This document shows positions 1-8,661 of a DNA stretch of 64,000 nt, in pieces. The notes below the pieces were generated by a model. That model searched no databases, was not told the DNA's origin, and worked only from the letters and a program-made list of their open reading frames with translations. Made by a program: the position numbers and the translations under genes. Origin of the DNA: Terrimonas sp. (GTDB taxonomy: Bacteria; Bacteroidota; Bacteroidia; Chitinophagales; Chitinophagaceae); NCBI RefSeq assembly GCF_003075435.1, contig NZ_QCZJ01000009.1:144658-208657 (forward strand), written 5' to 3'. The stretch's first letter is position 1. Each line of letters begins with the position of its first letter.

Positions 1-63
1 CAGCAGCGATGCCATGATCACTGTTATTGTGATGATCCACTTTCTTAAACCATGCTCAGCCAT
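1..63 (-). CDS. DHA2/EmrB-type MFS drug exporter, N-terminus only (cut by window edge)
   Basis: Only the first 21 codons lie in the window, starting at the ATG at 63. They read MAEHGLRKWIITITVIMASL plus one Leu: a short charged cytoplasmic tail followed by the start of a first membrane helix. That matches the opening of 14-helix EmrB/QacA exporters. The identification rests mainly on context. The gene follows emrA, tolC and tetR on the same strand, the usual order for a tripartite efflux system in which EmrB is the proton-driven inner-membrane pump. Another inner-membrane transporter is possible because the diagnostic motifs lie outside the window. Confidence 0.6.
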   Translation of the reverse strand, partial: MAEHGLRKWIITITVIMASLL

Positions 64-236
64 TGTTATAGTAAATTGACTAAATGAATATTGTTAATTA
101 AGGCAGAAGGTGTAAGGCAGATGGTGTAGGTTCATACTGCTTTGTCCCGTCGCTCTCGTGTAAAGTCACACATTTATCCACTTCCCATCACCCACCGCTC
201 ACCGCTCATTGCTCACTGCCCACAGCCCTCACCCCT
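64..236. repeat. Phrase-like short repeats between emrA and emrB
   Basis: This 173-base gap contains a near-tandem AAGGCAGAAGGTGT / AAGGCAGATGGTGT pair at about 101-129. It is followed at about 180-236 by a run of degenerate C-rich heptamers of the form CCGCTCA, CATTGCTCACTGCCCA and AGCCCTCACCC. The composition is unlike the coding DNA and resembles the repeat blocks at 20616-20697, 21097-21193 and 46436-46510. No ORF with coding character is present. Confidence 0.5.
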
Positions 237-1283
237 TTACTTCGTATGCACCACTACCTTCACGCTCATGCCCGGGCGAAGTTTTGATATAAATTCAGGA
301 GATGCATCAAGTTTTATTCTTACCGGCACACGTTGTACAACTTTTACAAAATTTCCGGTAGCATTATCCGGGGGAAGCAAAGAAAACTTAGCACCTGTAG
401 CGCCTGCAACAGATTCAACCATGCCCTGTGCCGGCTCATGTTTGTAAGCGTCTACTTTTATATCAACTTTTTCTCCAACCTTAAGATACTCCATTTGCGT
501 TTCTTTAAAGTTTGCGGTTATATATAAACCGTTATCATTTACAACGGAAAGTAATGATTGCCCTGCCTGTACCAATTGCCCTAACTGAATATTTCTTTTT
601 GAAGCAATACCATCTGCAGGCGCTGTTATAACAGTATAGGATAACTGCAGTTTAGCATAATCTACATCAGATTGCTTTGGGGCAATGTTGGTAGCATAGG
701 CTTCGGTTTGCTGCTCATTGGTACCTATCCTTTTATTAATTACAGGCACCTGTGTCTGCGCTGCCAGTAAAGCCGCTTCCGCTGATTCTTTTTCTGCCTT
801 CATCGCATCATACTGCGCTTTGGTAATGGCATGATCATCGTACAGGTTTTTGTAACGGTTATAATCTTCCGTAGCTTTCCATACCCTAACTTTAGCAGCC
901 TGCACATTTGCCTGCGCTGTAGCGATATTTGATTTTGTTTCCGCAACAGCATACCTCGCAACATTTACCGATTGTTTAACCGATGCCAGGGCAGCTTCAG
1001 CCTGTTGTAGTTTTATTTTATAATCCCTGTCATCCAATATCACAAGGGTGTCACCAGCCTTTACTATCTGGTTGTCTTTAAAACGTATTTCTTTTACATA
1101 ACCCTGTACCCTGCTGATTACAGGGCTTATATCTGCGTCCACCTGCGCGTTATCTGTTTCTTCATGGCTTTGCGAATAAAAATATTCCTTAAGTGTTATG
1201 ATCAGCGCCACTACCAATACCAATCCCAGCAGGATTGGGAATATTATTTTTTTACCTTTTGATTTTTTCTGGTTATTACTCAT
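237..1283 (-). CDS. emrA: EmrA/HlyD-family membrane fusion protein of a tripartite efflux pump
   Basis: 348 aa, the periplasmic adaptor that joins an inner-membrane pump to TolC. A single membrane anchor lies at about residues 14-31. It is followed by the family hallmark TDNAQVDADISPVISRVQG at about 43-61, the first half of the biotinyl-lipoyl domain. A long alpha-helical hairpin rich in Ala, Gln and Lys spans about 90-200, and the second lipoyl half carries SYTVITAPADGIAS. The C-terminus is the beta-barrel domain typical of EmrA. Length is normal for the family. It sits 36 bases after tolC and before an emrB-like start, all leftward, so it is probably co-transcribed from the tetR promoter. 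Confidence 0.9.
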   Translation of the reverse strand: MSNNQKKSKGKKIIFPILLGLVLVVALIITLKEYFYSQSHEETDNAQVDADISPVISRVQGYVKEIRFKDNQIVKAGDTLVILDDRDYKIKLQQAEAALASVKQSVNVARYAVAETKSNIATAQANVQAAKVRVWKATEDYNRYKNLYDDHAITKAQYDAMKAEKESAEAALLAAQTQVPVINKRIGTNEQQTEAYATNIAPKQSDVDYAKLQLSYTVITAPADGIASKRNIQLGQLVQAGQSLLSVVNDNGLYITANFKETQMEYLKVGEKVDIKVDAYKHEPAQGMVESVAGATGAKFSLLPPDNATGNFVKVVQRVPVRIKLDASPEFISKLRPGMSVKVVVHTK

Positions 1284-1319
1284 ACAATAGTTTTTATGCT
1301 TTGAGTTATTTTTAGTTTG

Positions 1320-2645
1320 TTATGGTTGAATATGCCCTGTTGATTTCAGCAAGGCATAATATGCTGCTGTCGCGTCTGATTTTGCCAGTTCGAGATTGAT
1401 GCGTGATTGATACAATAATGTCTGCGCGTCTATCCTGTCTGTAGTAGTAACGAGGTTATTCTGGAATTTAGATTCTGTTATTCTCTCATTTTCAGTTGCC
1501 TGTGTTATAGCATCCTGCAGCACAACAATTTTTTCAAGGGCCTGCTTATATTGGATATAGCTTTTATTAACGTCTGTTTTTATCTGGTCTTTTATTATCT
1601 CCGTTCTGTCGGCTACCTGCTGCTTCTGGATTTTTGCCTCGTTAAGCTTGTTCTTGTTTTTGTAAAGAGATGAAATATCCCAGCCTGCATTCAACCCTAT
1701 CATAAACGGAGCCAGGTAAGTGCCGCTTTTGGGAATAATATCTTTTGAGGGATTGATATAATACAGGTTTCCGGAAACACCTAATGTTGGTAATTTTTCA
1801 TCCTTTACCTTATTGATATTTATATCAGATAACTGATCCTGGTATTTTAAGCCTGCCAGCTCTTTCCTGTCTTTTAATGCCTGGGCGAGATAATTTTCAA
1901 AGCTGTCATTCATATCCAGCTTATAGCTTACATCCTGCTCTTCAATAACGGTGCTGTCAGCCAAACCAAGCAAAATATTAAGATTGTAGTTTACAATTTT
2001 GCGGTTATTCTCCAGCTCTATGGCTGATAATTTCATATTAGACTTTTCCAGCTCAAAGCGCAACACGTCGTTTCTTGTAGCCAGGCCCTGGCTTTCAAAC
2101 TTTTTAATTTCTTCCAGTTTACTATCAATATCTGAAAGGTTTTGAGCCAGTATTTTCTGATTTTGCTTCAGCTTGTAATAATTAATATAGGCGCTGATGA
2201 TGTTGAAAGCAATTTCATCTTTATCGGTTTCTCCGTTGAGCTTGCTTACTTCAATCATAAGCGCTGCAGATTTTCTTGCGTAATGGAATTGATTGCCTGA
2301 AAATACAGGCTGACTGATGCTTAGCGTTGCCATTGTTACGCTGTTATCAAAAGGTAGCGTAAGCTTTTTAGGTCCGCCACCGTCAGAAGAAGGAATATAA
2401 AAGCTTCTTGCCAGCATAAGCGCATGGCTGTATCCTGCTGTTACTTTGGCTGTTGGTAATGATGCATCTTTTGCCTGTTCCAATTCCGCAGACGCCTTAT
2501 CCACTTCATGTTTGGCGAGTGTAAGTTGTTTGCTGCTTTGTAATCCGAGAGCCACAGCCTCTTCAAGGCTTAGTGTTTTGACCTGAGCGTATACAGTAGC
2601 ATATCCCGTAATTATCAGCATTACGGCGGTTGCAAATTTTTTCAT
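1320..2645 (-). CDS. tolC: TolC-family outer membrane efflux protein
   Basis: 441 aa. A signal peptide (MKKFATAVMLIITGYATVYA, cut before Q21) is followed by two related outer-membrane-efflux-protein repeats rich in long amphipathic helices, for example LSLEEAVALGLQSSKQLTLA near the start and an equivalent YLAQALKDRKELAGL near the middle. Trimers form the outer-membrane channel and periplasmic tunnel of the pump. There is no lipobox cysteine after the signal peptide, unlike many RND-associated OprM homologues. It lies 18 bases downstream of tetR and 36 bases upstream of emrA. Confidence 0.9.
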   Translation of the reverse strand: MKKFATAVMLIITGYATVYAQVKTLSLEEAVALGLQSSKQLTLAKHEVDKASAELEQAKDASLPTAKVTAGYSHALMLARSFYIPSSDGGGPKKLTLPFDNSVTMATLSISQPVFSGNQFHYARKSAALMIEVSKLNGETDKDEIAFNIISAYINYYKLKQNQKILAQNLSDIDSKLEEIKKFESQGLATRNDVLRFELEKSNMKLSAIELENNRKIVNYNLNILLGLADSTVIEEQDVSYKLDMNDSFENYLAQALKDRKELAGLKYQDQLSDININKVKDEKLPTLGVSGNLYYINPSKDIIPKSGTYLAPFMIGLNAGWDISSLYKNKNKLNEAKIQKQQVADRTEIIKDQIKTDVNKSYIQYKQALEKIVVLQDAITQATENERITESKFQNNLVTTTDRIDAQTLLYQSRINLELAKSDATAAYYALLKSTGHIQP

Positions 2646-2663
2646 TGCTTACTTGTTAAAATG

Positions 2664-3293
2664 TTATTCCTGATTTTTTATATCCAGATGAGCTCTTAGC
2701 AATTGTTTGAGATGTGTTTTTATCTTAGGTATCATTTTTTTCCTGTATAACTCGTCATCATTGCAGTCAATATTCAACAAACGGCAATACAGGCTTTTTG
2801 AAAGGGTGGTATGCGTAATGGTTCCCATAACACTGCCGACCGAAAGTTCAATATCTACTTTCCTGAACACCTTTTTCTTTTGTCCTTCCTGGATAATTTT
2901 TTTTACCTCTTCATAATTCTTCGCCTTGATATCAGTGATCATTGCCTTTATATCACCGGACTGGATGGTAGGCAAATGCGTTGTCATTATACAATGGAAC
3001 TTATAATTGTTAAGTATCTTGTCTACGTACAGATCAATTAACCTGTCAATTTTATCCCAGGGAGTTAACGATTCGTCTTTATTCAATTCTTCCAGCAAAC
3101 CTCTTGTATAATTCGACCTGTATTCCACCAACGCAGCCATCAGCTTTTCCTTCGACCCAAAATAATATGATATCATTGCCAGGTTCACACCCGCCTGCCC
3201 TGCAATATCCCTTACAGAAGTTCCGTCAAATCCTTTATCCGCAAATAACGCTTCCGCCACCTGGAGAATATGTACATGTTTGTCTGTCATCAT
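2664..3293 (-). CDS. TetR/AcrR-family transcriptional repressor of the efflux operon
   Basis: 209 aa from the ATG at 3293. A longer reading frame from a TTG at 3320 exists but would run through the operator, so the ATG is preferred. The N-terminal TetR DNA-binding domain is clear: VAEALFADKGFDGTSVRDIA then AGVNLAMISYYFGSKEKL at about residues 10-48 forms the helix-turn-helix. The remainder is the all-helical ligand and dimer domain, about 55-205, with no recognisable ligand signature. It is the first gene of the tetR-tolC-emrA-emrB unit. Two palindromes lie on its promoter (3314-3345), so autorepression lifted by a drug-like ligand is the natural inference. Confidence 0.88.
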   Translation of the reverse strand: MMTDKHVHILQVAEALFADKGFDGTSVRDIAGQAGVNLAMISYYFGSKEKLMAALVEYRSNYTRGLLEELNKDESLTPWDKIDRLIDLYVDKILNNYKFHCIMTTHLPTIQSGDIKAMITDIKAKNYEEVKKIIQEGQKKKVFRKVDIELSVGSVMGTITHTTLSKSLYCRLLNIDCNDDELYRKKMIPKIKTHLKQLLRAHLDIKNQE

Positions 3294-3307
3294 TGCTAAT
3301 TGCGGTG

Positions 3308-3338
3308 CAAAACTAAACAATTGTTTAACTTAAACAAA
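3308..3338 (-). promoter_or_regulatory. Bacteroidota-type promoter of the tetR efflux operon
   Basis: On the minus strand, TTTG (3335-3338), 19 bases, then TAGTTTTG (3308-3315) fits the Bacteroidota consensus TTTG-N19-TAnnTTTG very well. The tetR ATG lies 14 bases downstream. Of the promoters in this window this is the only one where both boxes match. Confidence 0.65.
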
Positions 3339-3345
3339 CGTTTAA
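3314..3345. promoter_or_regulatory. Twin palindromic operator, probable TetR binding sites
   Basis: TAAACAATTGTTTA (3314-3327) is a perfect 14-base palindrome. TTAAAC-4-GTTTAA (3330-3345) is a second inverted repeat with the same TAAAC/GTTTA half-sites. They cover the spacer and -33 box of the promoter and touch the upstream edge of the -7 box. A dimeric TetR protein bound there would block transcription of its own operon. Confidence 0.65.
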
Positions 3346-3463
3346 TTAAAGAAACTGGTTAATGGCTTGTTATCGGTAAGCAGTAATTGAACGCAGGATT
3401 TTATTTTACTCTAAATTAACTGTGAATCAACGCATTAAAAAATAAAGAATAATAATGCTAATA

Positions 3464-3811
3464 CTATTGCTGAAAAATTCCGGCATATTTCTTTTCGTCA
3501 AAGCCTATCAATAGTTGTTCTTTATATTCCAAAACGGGGCGTTTTATTATGCTGTTGTTTTGCTGCATTACCTGTACCGCGGATGGCTGATCAGTAACAG
3601 CCTTTTGTTTCGCGGCAGGTAATTCCCGCCATGTAGTGCTCCGTTTGTTCAATATTTTTTCCCAGCCTGCCTTATTACACCACTCATTTAATTTCTGAAC
3701 TGAGATGCCTGCTTCTTTATAGTTATGAAATGCAAAATCAATTTTATTCAACTTCAACCAGTCCATTGCTTTTTTTGTTGTATCGCAATTGGGTATACCG
3801 TATAATGTCAT
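3464..3811 (-). CDS. ArsC/Spx/YffB-like thioredoxin-fold reductase
   Basis: 115 aa from the ATG at 3811; an in-frame TTG at 3826 is less likely. The N-terminus MTLYGIPNCDTTKKAMDWL has a glutaredoxin-like first strand and a single Cys in NCDT, as in the YffB/Spx branch of the ArsC family. The C-terminal SIIKRPVLEY supplies the conserved Lys-Arg-Pro of this fold. It probably acts as a cytosolic thiol-dependent reductase, but the substrate cannot be told: arsenate is possible but not supported by any neighbouring ars gene. It is divergent from pxpB across 144 bases and stands alone. Confidence 0.8.
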   Translation of the reverse strand: MTLYGIPNCDTTKKAMDWLKLNKIDFAFHNYKEAGISVQKLNEWCNKAGWEKILNKRSTTWRELPAAKQKAVTDQPSAVQVMQQNNSIIKRPVLEYKEQLLIGFDEKKYAGIFQQ

Positions 3812-3955
3812 AAAAAATTTTGGCAAAAGTATTTTCTGTATGTTAAACTTTTGCGCTAACCGGCTTAAATATTTTTATTGTTTCAGGCACATTTCGAATC
3901 CCGGAAAATCTACACAAACAACTCTATATATACCGTATCTTTCAATTTTAATATT

Positions 3956-4669
3956 ATGCGTAACTATTTTCCATATACTATTTTTCCCCTTGGCGATACC
4001 GCGCTTACTGTAGATTTTGGCAACTGTATTGACCAGGATATCAGCGCACATATAATGGGCGTTTTTAAATATATGCAGGCGAACCCTGTACAAGGGTTTA
4101 TTGAATGTGTGCCGGCTTACAGCTCGCTCACCATATTCTATAATCCTGCTATACTTAAAAAAGAGATCAGGAGCAGGGAAACGATAAGTGATATAGCAAA
4201 AGAGAAGCTGGAGGAAATTCTTGAAAAGAAAAGTTGCACTTTAACGGATCAGCCGCGAACGGTAAAAATGCCTGTATGCTATGATGAAGCGGTGGCGCCT
4301 GATTTGAAAACCATTTTGCGGGAAAAGAAAATTACCAAACAGGAATTGATCAGCCTGCACAGCTCTCCTGCGTACCGGGTGTATATGCTGGGGTTTTTAC
4401 CCGGCTTTGCTTATATGGGAGAAATTAATGAGAAGATTGCAATGCCAAGAAAAGCTACACCACAAAAAGTGCAGGCAGGCAGTGTTGGTATTGCCGGCAA
4501 CCAAACCGGTATATACCCCATCAATTCTCCCGGTGGCTGGCATATTATCGGCAGAACGCCGGTAAGACTATACGAGATGAAGGATAGCGATAACTTCAGC
4601 ACTTTTTTTCAGCCGGGAGATATTGTACAATTTTATTCAATAAGCAGAGATGAATTTGAAAATTATTAA
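3956..4669 (+). CDS. pxpB: 5-oxoprolinase subunit PxpB (KipI-like)
   Basis: 237 aa from the ATG at 3956, giving MRNYFPYTIFPLGDTALTVD, the expected start of this family. A TTG start 26 codons earlier would add residues with no family match. PxpB is one half of the carboxyltransferase-like subunit pair of the ATP-dependent enzyme that opens 5-oxo-L-proline (pyroglutamate) to glutamate. Diagnostic segments are YRVYMLGFLPGFAYMGEI, AMPRKATPQKVQAGSVGIAG and GGWHIIGRTPVRLY. Its stop overlaps pxpC by 20 bases, implying translational coupling. Confidence 0.92.
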   Translation: MRNYFPYTIFPLGDTALTVDFGNCIDQDISAHIMGVFKYMQANPVQGFIECVPAYSSLTIFYNPAILKKEIRSRETISDIAKEKLEEILEKKSCTLTDQPRTVKMPVCYDEAVAPDLKTILREKKITKQELISLHSSPAYRVYMLGFLPGFAYMGEINEKIAMPRKATPQKVQAGSVGIAGNQTGIYPINSPGGWHIIGRTPVRLYEMKDSDNFSTFFQPGDIVQFYSISRDEFENY

Positions 4670-5636
4670 AGCAGGCATTTGCGATAGTATACAGGATTGC
4701 GGCAGGCATGGCTTTCAGTATATGGGTATTAATCCCGGTGGAGCGATTGATATGTTTTCTATGCGAACGGTTAATCTTTTGGCAGGCAATTCAGAATATG
4801 CGCCAGTAATTGAAATGAGTTTTCCTGCAGCTTCTGTTTTTTTTGACGCGCCGGCAATAATAGCTATAGGCGGCGCTGATTTTTCCGCAACACTCAATGG
4901 AAAGCCTGTTCCTTTATTTCATCCTGTTAAAACAGGCACTAACTCCACGTTGAAGTTTGAACAATGGAAGGAAGGGCGCTGGTGCTACCTGGCAGTAAAC
5001 GGTATGATGGGGGCAGAAAAATGGCTGGGCAGTTATTCAACACATACAAAAATCAATGCCGGTGGCTGGAAAGGAAGATTGTTGAAAAAGGGAGATATTA
5101 TTCCCTTCACTGATTTAGCTCCTGTGCAGGATGTGGACGACAAAAAGCAGGAAGTGTTAAAATGGAAAGCTGTTCCTTTTTATGACAGCGCTCCTGCTGA
5201 TGAGATTTTTGTTTTGCCCGGCAATGAATGGGATTATATAACCGATGAAGGCAAGCTGATTTTCCAGGAGCAATTATTTTCTGTAAGCCGCACATCAGAC
5301 AGGATGGGCTATACACTGGAAGGCGCCGCTGTCTCCATCAATATGCCATGTGAGCTTATATCTTCTGTTGTAGATTTTGGCACTATACAATTATTACCGG
5401 GCGGGCAAATGATTGTTTTGATGGCCGGACACCAAACAACAGGAGGTTATCCGAGAATCGCTCATGTTATAAAAGCGCATCGAACAAAAATTGCCCAGCT
5501 CAAAGAAGACAAGCCGCTGCGATTTAAAATTACAGATATACAAACAGCAGAAGATCTGTTACTGAAGCAGGAGCATCATCTCACCATATTAAAAAATGGT
5601 TGCTCAATGATGTGGGCTGATTATTTTAAAAAGTAA
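4650..5636 (+). CDS. pxpC: 5-oxoprolinase subunit PxpC (KipA-like, biotin-dependent carboxyltransferase fold)
   Basis: 328 aa. It begins MNLKIIKAGICDSIQDCGRH, the typical N-terminus of the PxpC/KipA family, and carries the conserved GINPGGAIDMFSMRTVNLL and, near the C-terminus, GGYPRIAHVI. It partners PxpB; with PxpA the three form the prokaryotic 5-oxoprolinase, which salvages spontaneously formed pyroglutamate. The start at 4650 lies inside the end of pxpB. Eight bases separate its stop from the first possible pxpA ATG. Confidence 0.92.
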   Translation: MNLKIIKAGICDSIQDCGRHGFQYMGINPGGAIDMFSMRTVNLLAGNSEYAPVIEMSFPAASVFFDAPAIIAIGGADFSATLNGKPVPLFHPVKTGTNSTLKFEQWKEGRWCYLAVNGMMGAEKWLGSYSTHTKINAGGWKGRLLKKGDIIPFTDLAPVQDVDDKKQEVLKWKAVPFYDSAPADEIFVLPGNEWDYITDEGKLIFQEQLFSVSRTSDRMGYTLEGAAVSINMPCELISSVVDFGTIQLLPGGQMIVLMAGHQTTGGYPRIAHVIKAHRTKIAQLKEDKPLRFKITDIQTAEDLLLKQEHHLTILKNGCSMMWADYFKK

Positions 5637-5698
5637 TTTTCTGCATGACAAATGAACAGGCAGCAAACTTTTATGCGAACAGGCACATCACAAATCAT

Positions 5699-6439
5699 AT
5701 GCTGAAGATTGATTTGAATTGCGATATGGGCGAAGGCATGCATACTGATGAAGCCATTATGCCCTATATCAGTTCAGCCAATATTGCCTGCGGCGCTCAT
5801 GCAGGCGATGAAGATACAATCAAGCGAACGATAGCGCTTTGCATCAAGCATAAAGTTGCGGCAGGCGCTCACCCGGGTTTTGCTGATAAAAAAAACTTTG
5901 GCAGAACTGCTGTAAAATTATCTCGTGAAGCATTGTATGATTTATTTTTCTCCCAGGTGTTACTGGTTAAAACAATAGCTGCACAAATGGGAGCTGCATT
6001 ACACCATGTAAAACCACACGGCGCTTTATACAATATGGCGGCTACGGATAAAGTATATGCGCAAACTATTTTAAAGGCTGTTAAGGATATAGACCCGGCA
6101 CTGGTTTTTTACGGACTAAGTAATTCATATATGACAGGAGAAGCAAAAGCCTTAAACGTTAAAGCCGCCAGCGAGGTTTTTGCCGACAGAACCTACCAGG
6201 ATGATGGCACGCTTACACCCAGGACCAAGAGCAATGCATTAATAACAGATACATCCACGGCAGTGAAGCAGGCAATACAACTGGTTGCTGAAAACAGGGT
6301 GATTTCTGTTACCGGTAAAACCGTTTTTGTGAAAGCAGATACCCTATGCCTGCATAGCGATGGCGCTCATGCTATTGTTTTTGCCAAAACTATTTTTGAG
6401 ACCTTACAGCAAAAAGGCATCAGTATTGAAACCATTTAA
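5699..6439 (+). CDS. pxpA: 5-oxoprolinase subunit PxpA (LamB/YcsF family)
   Basis: 246 aa from the ATG at 5699, where the protein begins MLKIDLNCDMGEGM, the canonical opening of the family. An in-frame ATG at 5645 would add 18 residues without family character and remains possible. Conserved blocks are ANIACGAHAGDEDTI, GAHPGFADKKNFGR and HHVKPHGALYNMA, with the His and Asp residues of the TIM-barrel-like active site. It supplies the 5-oxoproline-binding subunit of PxpABC. Downstream the NRAMP-fold transporter gene overlaps its end. Confidence 0.92.
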   Translation: MLKIDLNCDMGEGMHTDEAIMPYISSANIACGAHAGDEDTIKRTIALCIKHKVAAGAHPGFADKKNFGRTAVKLSREALYDLFFSQVLLVKTIAAQMGAALHHVKPHGALYNMAATDKVYAQTILKAVKDIDPALVFYGLSNSYMTGEAKALNVKAASEVFADRTYQDDGTLTPRTKSNALITDTSTAVKQAIQLVAENRVISVTGKTVFVKADTLCLHSDGAHAIVFAKTIFETLQQKGISIETI

Positions 6440-7646
6440 ATCTTCCGGGTTGGGCGGAGCGTTAATGGGGGCCGCCTTTCTTATGGCAACATCTGCTATA
6501 GGCCCGGGATTTCTTACGCAAACAGCAAAGTTTACAGAAGAACTGGTTGCCAGCTTTGGTTTTGTTATCCTTATTTCCGTGTTGCTTGATATAGGCGTTC
6601 AATTAAATATCTGGCGAATTGTTACGGTAAGCAGGCAGCGTGCGCAGGATCTTTCCAATAAACTCCTGCCCGGGCTGGGCTATTTTCTTGCCGCATTAAT
6701 AGCCCTGGGTGGCATTGTATTTAATGTGGGTAATATAGCAGGCTGTGGCTTGGGGCTGCAGGTAATAACGGGTATGGATACACGCACCGGCGCTATCATA
6801 AGTTGTGTTTTCGCGCTGCTTATATTCTGGTATAAAGATGCGGGTAAAACAGTTGACCTGGTTGCTAAATTACTCGGACTATTAATGATAGTGCTTACCA
6901 TATATGTTGCTTTTGCTTCAAAGCCTCCGCTTGGTGAAGCTGTATACAAAACATTTTTACCAGACAAGATTGATGTGATGAAGATAGTAACACTGGTTGG
7001 CGGGACGGTTGGTGGTTATATTTCATTTGCAGGCGCCCACCGGTTGCTTGATGCCGGTATAAGCGGAAAGCCGGCTATAAAAGATGTTACCAGGAGCGCC
7101 GTGAGCGGGATACTCATTACATCATTAATGCGGTTTATATTATTTCTTGCGGCATTGGGTGTGGTATGGCATGGAGTAAGTTTGGGCAACCAGAACCCTG
7201 CAGGGGAAGTATTCCGGTCTGCGGCCGGCAGGCCCGGGTATCTGTTTTTCGGTATAGTATTGTGGTGTGCAGCCATTACATCAGTTATAGGCGCATCTTA
7301 TACTTCGGTTTCTTTCTGGAAAACATTTCATCCTGCCATTGCGAAAAATGAAAAGATTATCATCAGCCTTTTCATTATCATTTCTACTTTGATCTTTATG
7401 ATTTCTTCCAATCCTGTAACGCTGCTGATACTTGCCGGCGCTTTTAATGGTATAATATTACCGCTTGCATTAGCCGTTATACTGATAATAGCTGCAAAGC
7501 CTCGTTTACTGAATGGTTATAAACACCCGCTATGGCTGCAGGTTGCCGGCTGGCTGATTGTAGCGGTTATGACATGGATGAGCTGGTTAACGATAAGGAA
7601 TAACATAGGGGAGTTGTTTGACAAGAGCTATCAGTCACTTCCCTAA
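6426..7646 (+). CDS. NRAMP-fold membrane transporter linked to the oxoprolinase operon (YcsG-like)
   Basis: About 406 aa from the TTG at 6426, which overlaps pxpA by 14 bases. ATG starts at 6360 and 6465 are alternatives: the first implies an implausible 80-base overlap, the second cuts into the first helix. Eleven or so hydrophobic helices are visible. It matches the NRAMP superfamily branch that accompanies pxpABC in other bacteria, such as ycsG in Bacillus subtilis. Helix 1 reads SAIGPGFLTQ where metal carriers have Asp-Pro-Gly-Asn. The helix-6 region reads GGTVGGYISFAGAHRLLD without the Met-Pro-His motif. The metal site therefore appears lost, and uptake of an organic acid such as 5-oxoproline is a reasonable inference. 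Confidence 0.8.
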   Translation: MKPFKSSGLGGALMGAAFLMATSAIGPGFLTQTAKFTEELVASFGFVILISVLLDIGVQLNIWRIVTVSRQRAQDLSNKLLPGLGYFLAALIALGGIVFNVGNIAGCGLGLQVITGMDTRTGAIISCVFALLIFWYKDAGKTVDLVAKLLGLLMIVLTIYVAFASKPPLGEAVYKTFLPDKIDVMKIVTLVGGTVGGYISFAGAHRLLDAGISGKPAIKDVTRSAVSGILITSLMRFILFLAALGVVWHGVSLGNQNPAGEVFRSAAGRPGYLFFGIVLWCAAITSVIGASYTSVSFWKTFHPAIAKNEKIIISLFIIISTLIFMISSNPVTLLILAGAFNGIILPLALAVILIIAAKPRLLNGYKHPLWLQVAGWLIVAVMTWMSWLTIRNNIGELFDKSYQSLP

Positions 7647-7728
7647 AAAAAGGGATTAGTAGGATTTTGCTCAACAGAGAATATTTCTTCTACTTTAAGA
7701 AATTATTTTCTATAGAGGATTTTCCGAT

Positions 7729-8595
7729 TCAGGAATTAAGTTTCCTGTTAAATGTTGCCAACCGCTTAAGTTCCCTTTTTCTCAAAGCACGGTTAAATAC
7801 AGCAATTCCGCCAATCTGGCCTTTAAAAAAATTTCCCATCCCCCTTTTCAGCATTACTGCCCCAACTGTAAAATCAGAGCCATTGTCTCCTATGCCATCC
7901 GGAAAATAGTAGGGGTTCTTGGACTGTATAAGTCCGTCGGGAAAACCTTCAAATCCCCTGGTATTATTAATTAGCTCCGGCGCCCTTTTTTCAAACACGC
8001 CATCCAGGTAGCTCCTGATGTATTTGCCATCATAAGTAAATGCAATACAAACCCATATGCCGGGCGTTATAGTTTGCTTACTGGCAGCATAATCTATAGA
8101 ATAAGGAAATGGTGGCGTGGCCCGCCCGGTTTTAGAAATATGACCGCAAACCTGGTTAGCGCCATTATAATAAGGAAGTGATGCAAAAAGTCCGTATTGC
8201 CGTTTCCCGCCATCCTCATATTCATTCCACATACCGGCAACAAATCCTGTTTGTTCGCCAGTCCATTTTACCCAGGCTACAATGGTTACGGTATTGGTTT
8301 GTACGTTTAATGCCCCGGTTTCATTATAAGGGATAAACAGAAAATCTTTGCCACTTAGCTTTATGGATTTTCCTGAAAGAGGTCCATCCTCTGCTACAGC
8401 AATATTATTTGATGTGCCGCTTTTCAAAAGGAGCTTGTTCTTTCCTTTTGACGTATAGCCGTTATTATATGTCGCAAAATCCCAGTAAGCAACAAGTCCT
8501 CCGGTTTTTAAAACCTGTTGTTCCTGCGCATAATTGCTTCCTAATAAGAAGAAAGAAAAGGTGATCAGCAAAAAGTATGAATTGCGTGTTCCCAT
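7729..8595 (-). CDS. Secreted LamG/concanavalin-A-like jelly-roll protein
   Basis: 288 aa with a signal peptide (about residues 1-23, ending SNYAQ). The mature part is one LamG-type domain: GGLVAYWDFATYNNGY, GKSIKLSGKDFLFIPYNETG, VTIVAWVKW, WVCIAFTYDGKYIRSYLDG and GGIAVFNRALRKREL are the usual strands of this sugar-binding-type fold. No catalytic domain is attached, so it may bind glycans or act as a structural surface protein; function unknown. It lies 66 bases downstream of the aminotransferase on the same strand and converges with the NRAMP-like gene. Confidence 0.75.
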   Translation of the reverse strand: MGTRNSYFLLITFSFFLLGSNYAQEQQVLKTGGLVAYWDFATYNNGYTSKGKNKLLLKSGTSNNIAVAEDGPLSGKSIKLSGKDFLFIPYNETGALNVQTNTVTIVAWVKWTGEQTGFVAGMWNEYEDGGKRQYGLFASLPYYNGANQVCGHISKTGRATPPFPYSIDYAASKQTITPGIWVCIAFTYDGKYIRSYLDGVFEKRAPELINNTRGFEGFPDGLIQSKNPYYFPDGIGDNGSDFTVGAVMLKRGMGNFFKGQIGGIAVFNRALRKRELKRLATFNRKLNS

Positions 8596-8661
8596 ATTAA
8601 AATAGCTTCTTTTAATTAATGCGTGATCTTTTAAGCGGAATCCATTTACTATTCACCCTCC

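Noticed and set aside
142..447. 101-codon frame over the emrA end
   Set aside because: Half of it is the phrase repeat and half is antisense to emrA; no coding signature.
7729..8595. LamG gene as part of a polysaccharide utilisation locus
   Set aside because: The SusC/SusD pairs are more than 20 kb away and no glycoside hydrolase is linked.
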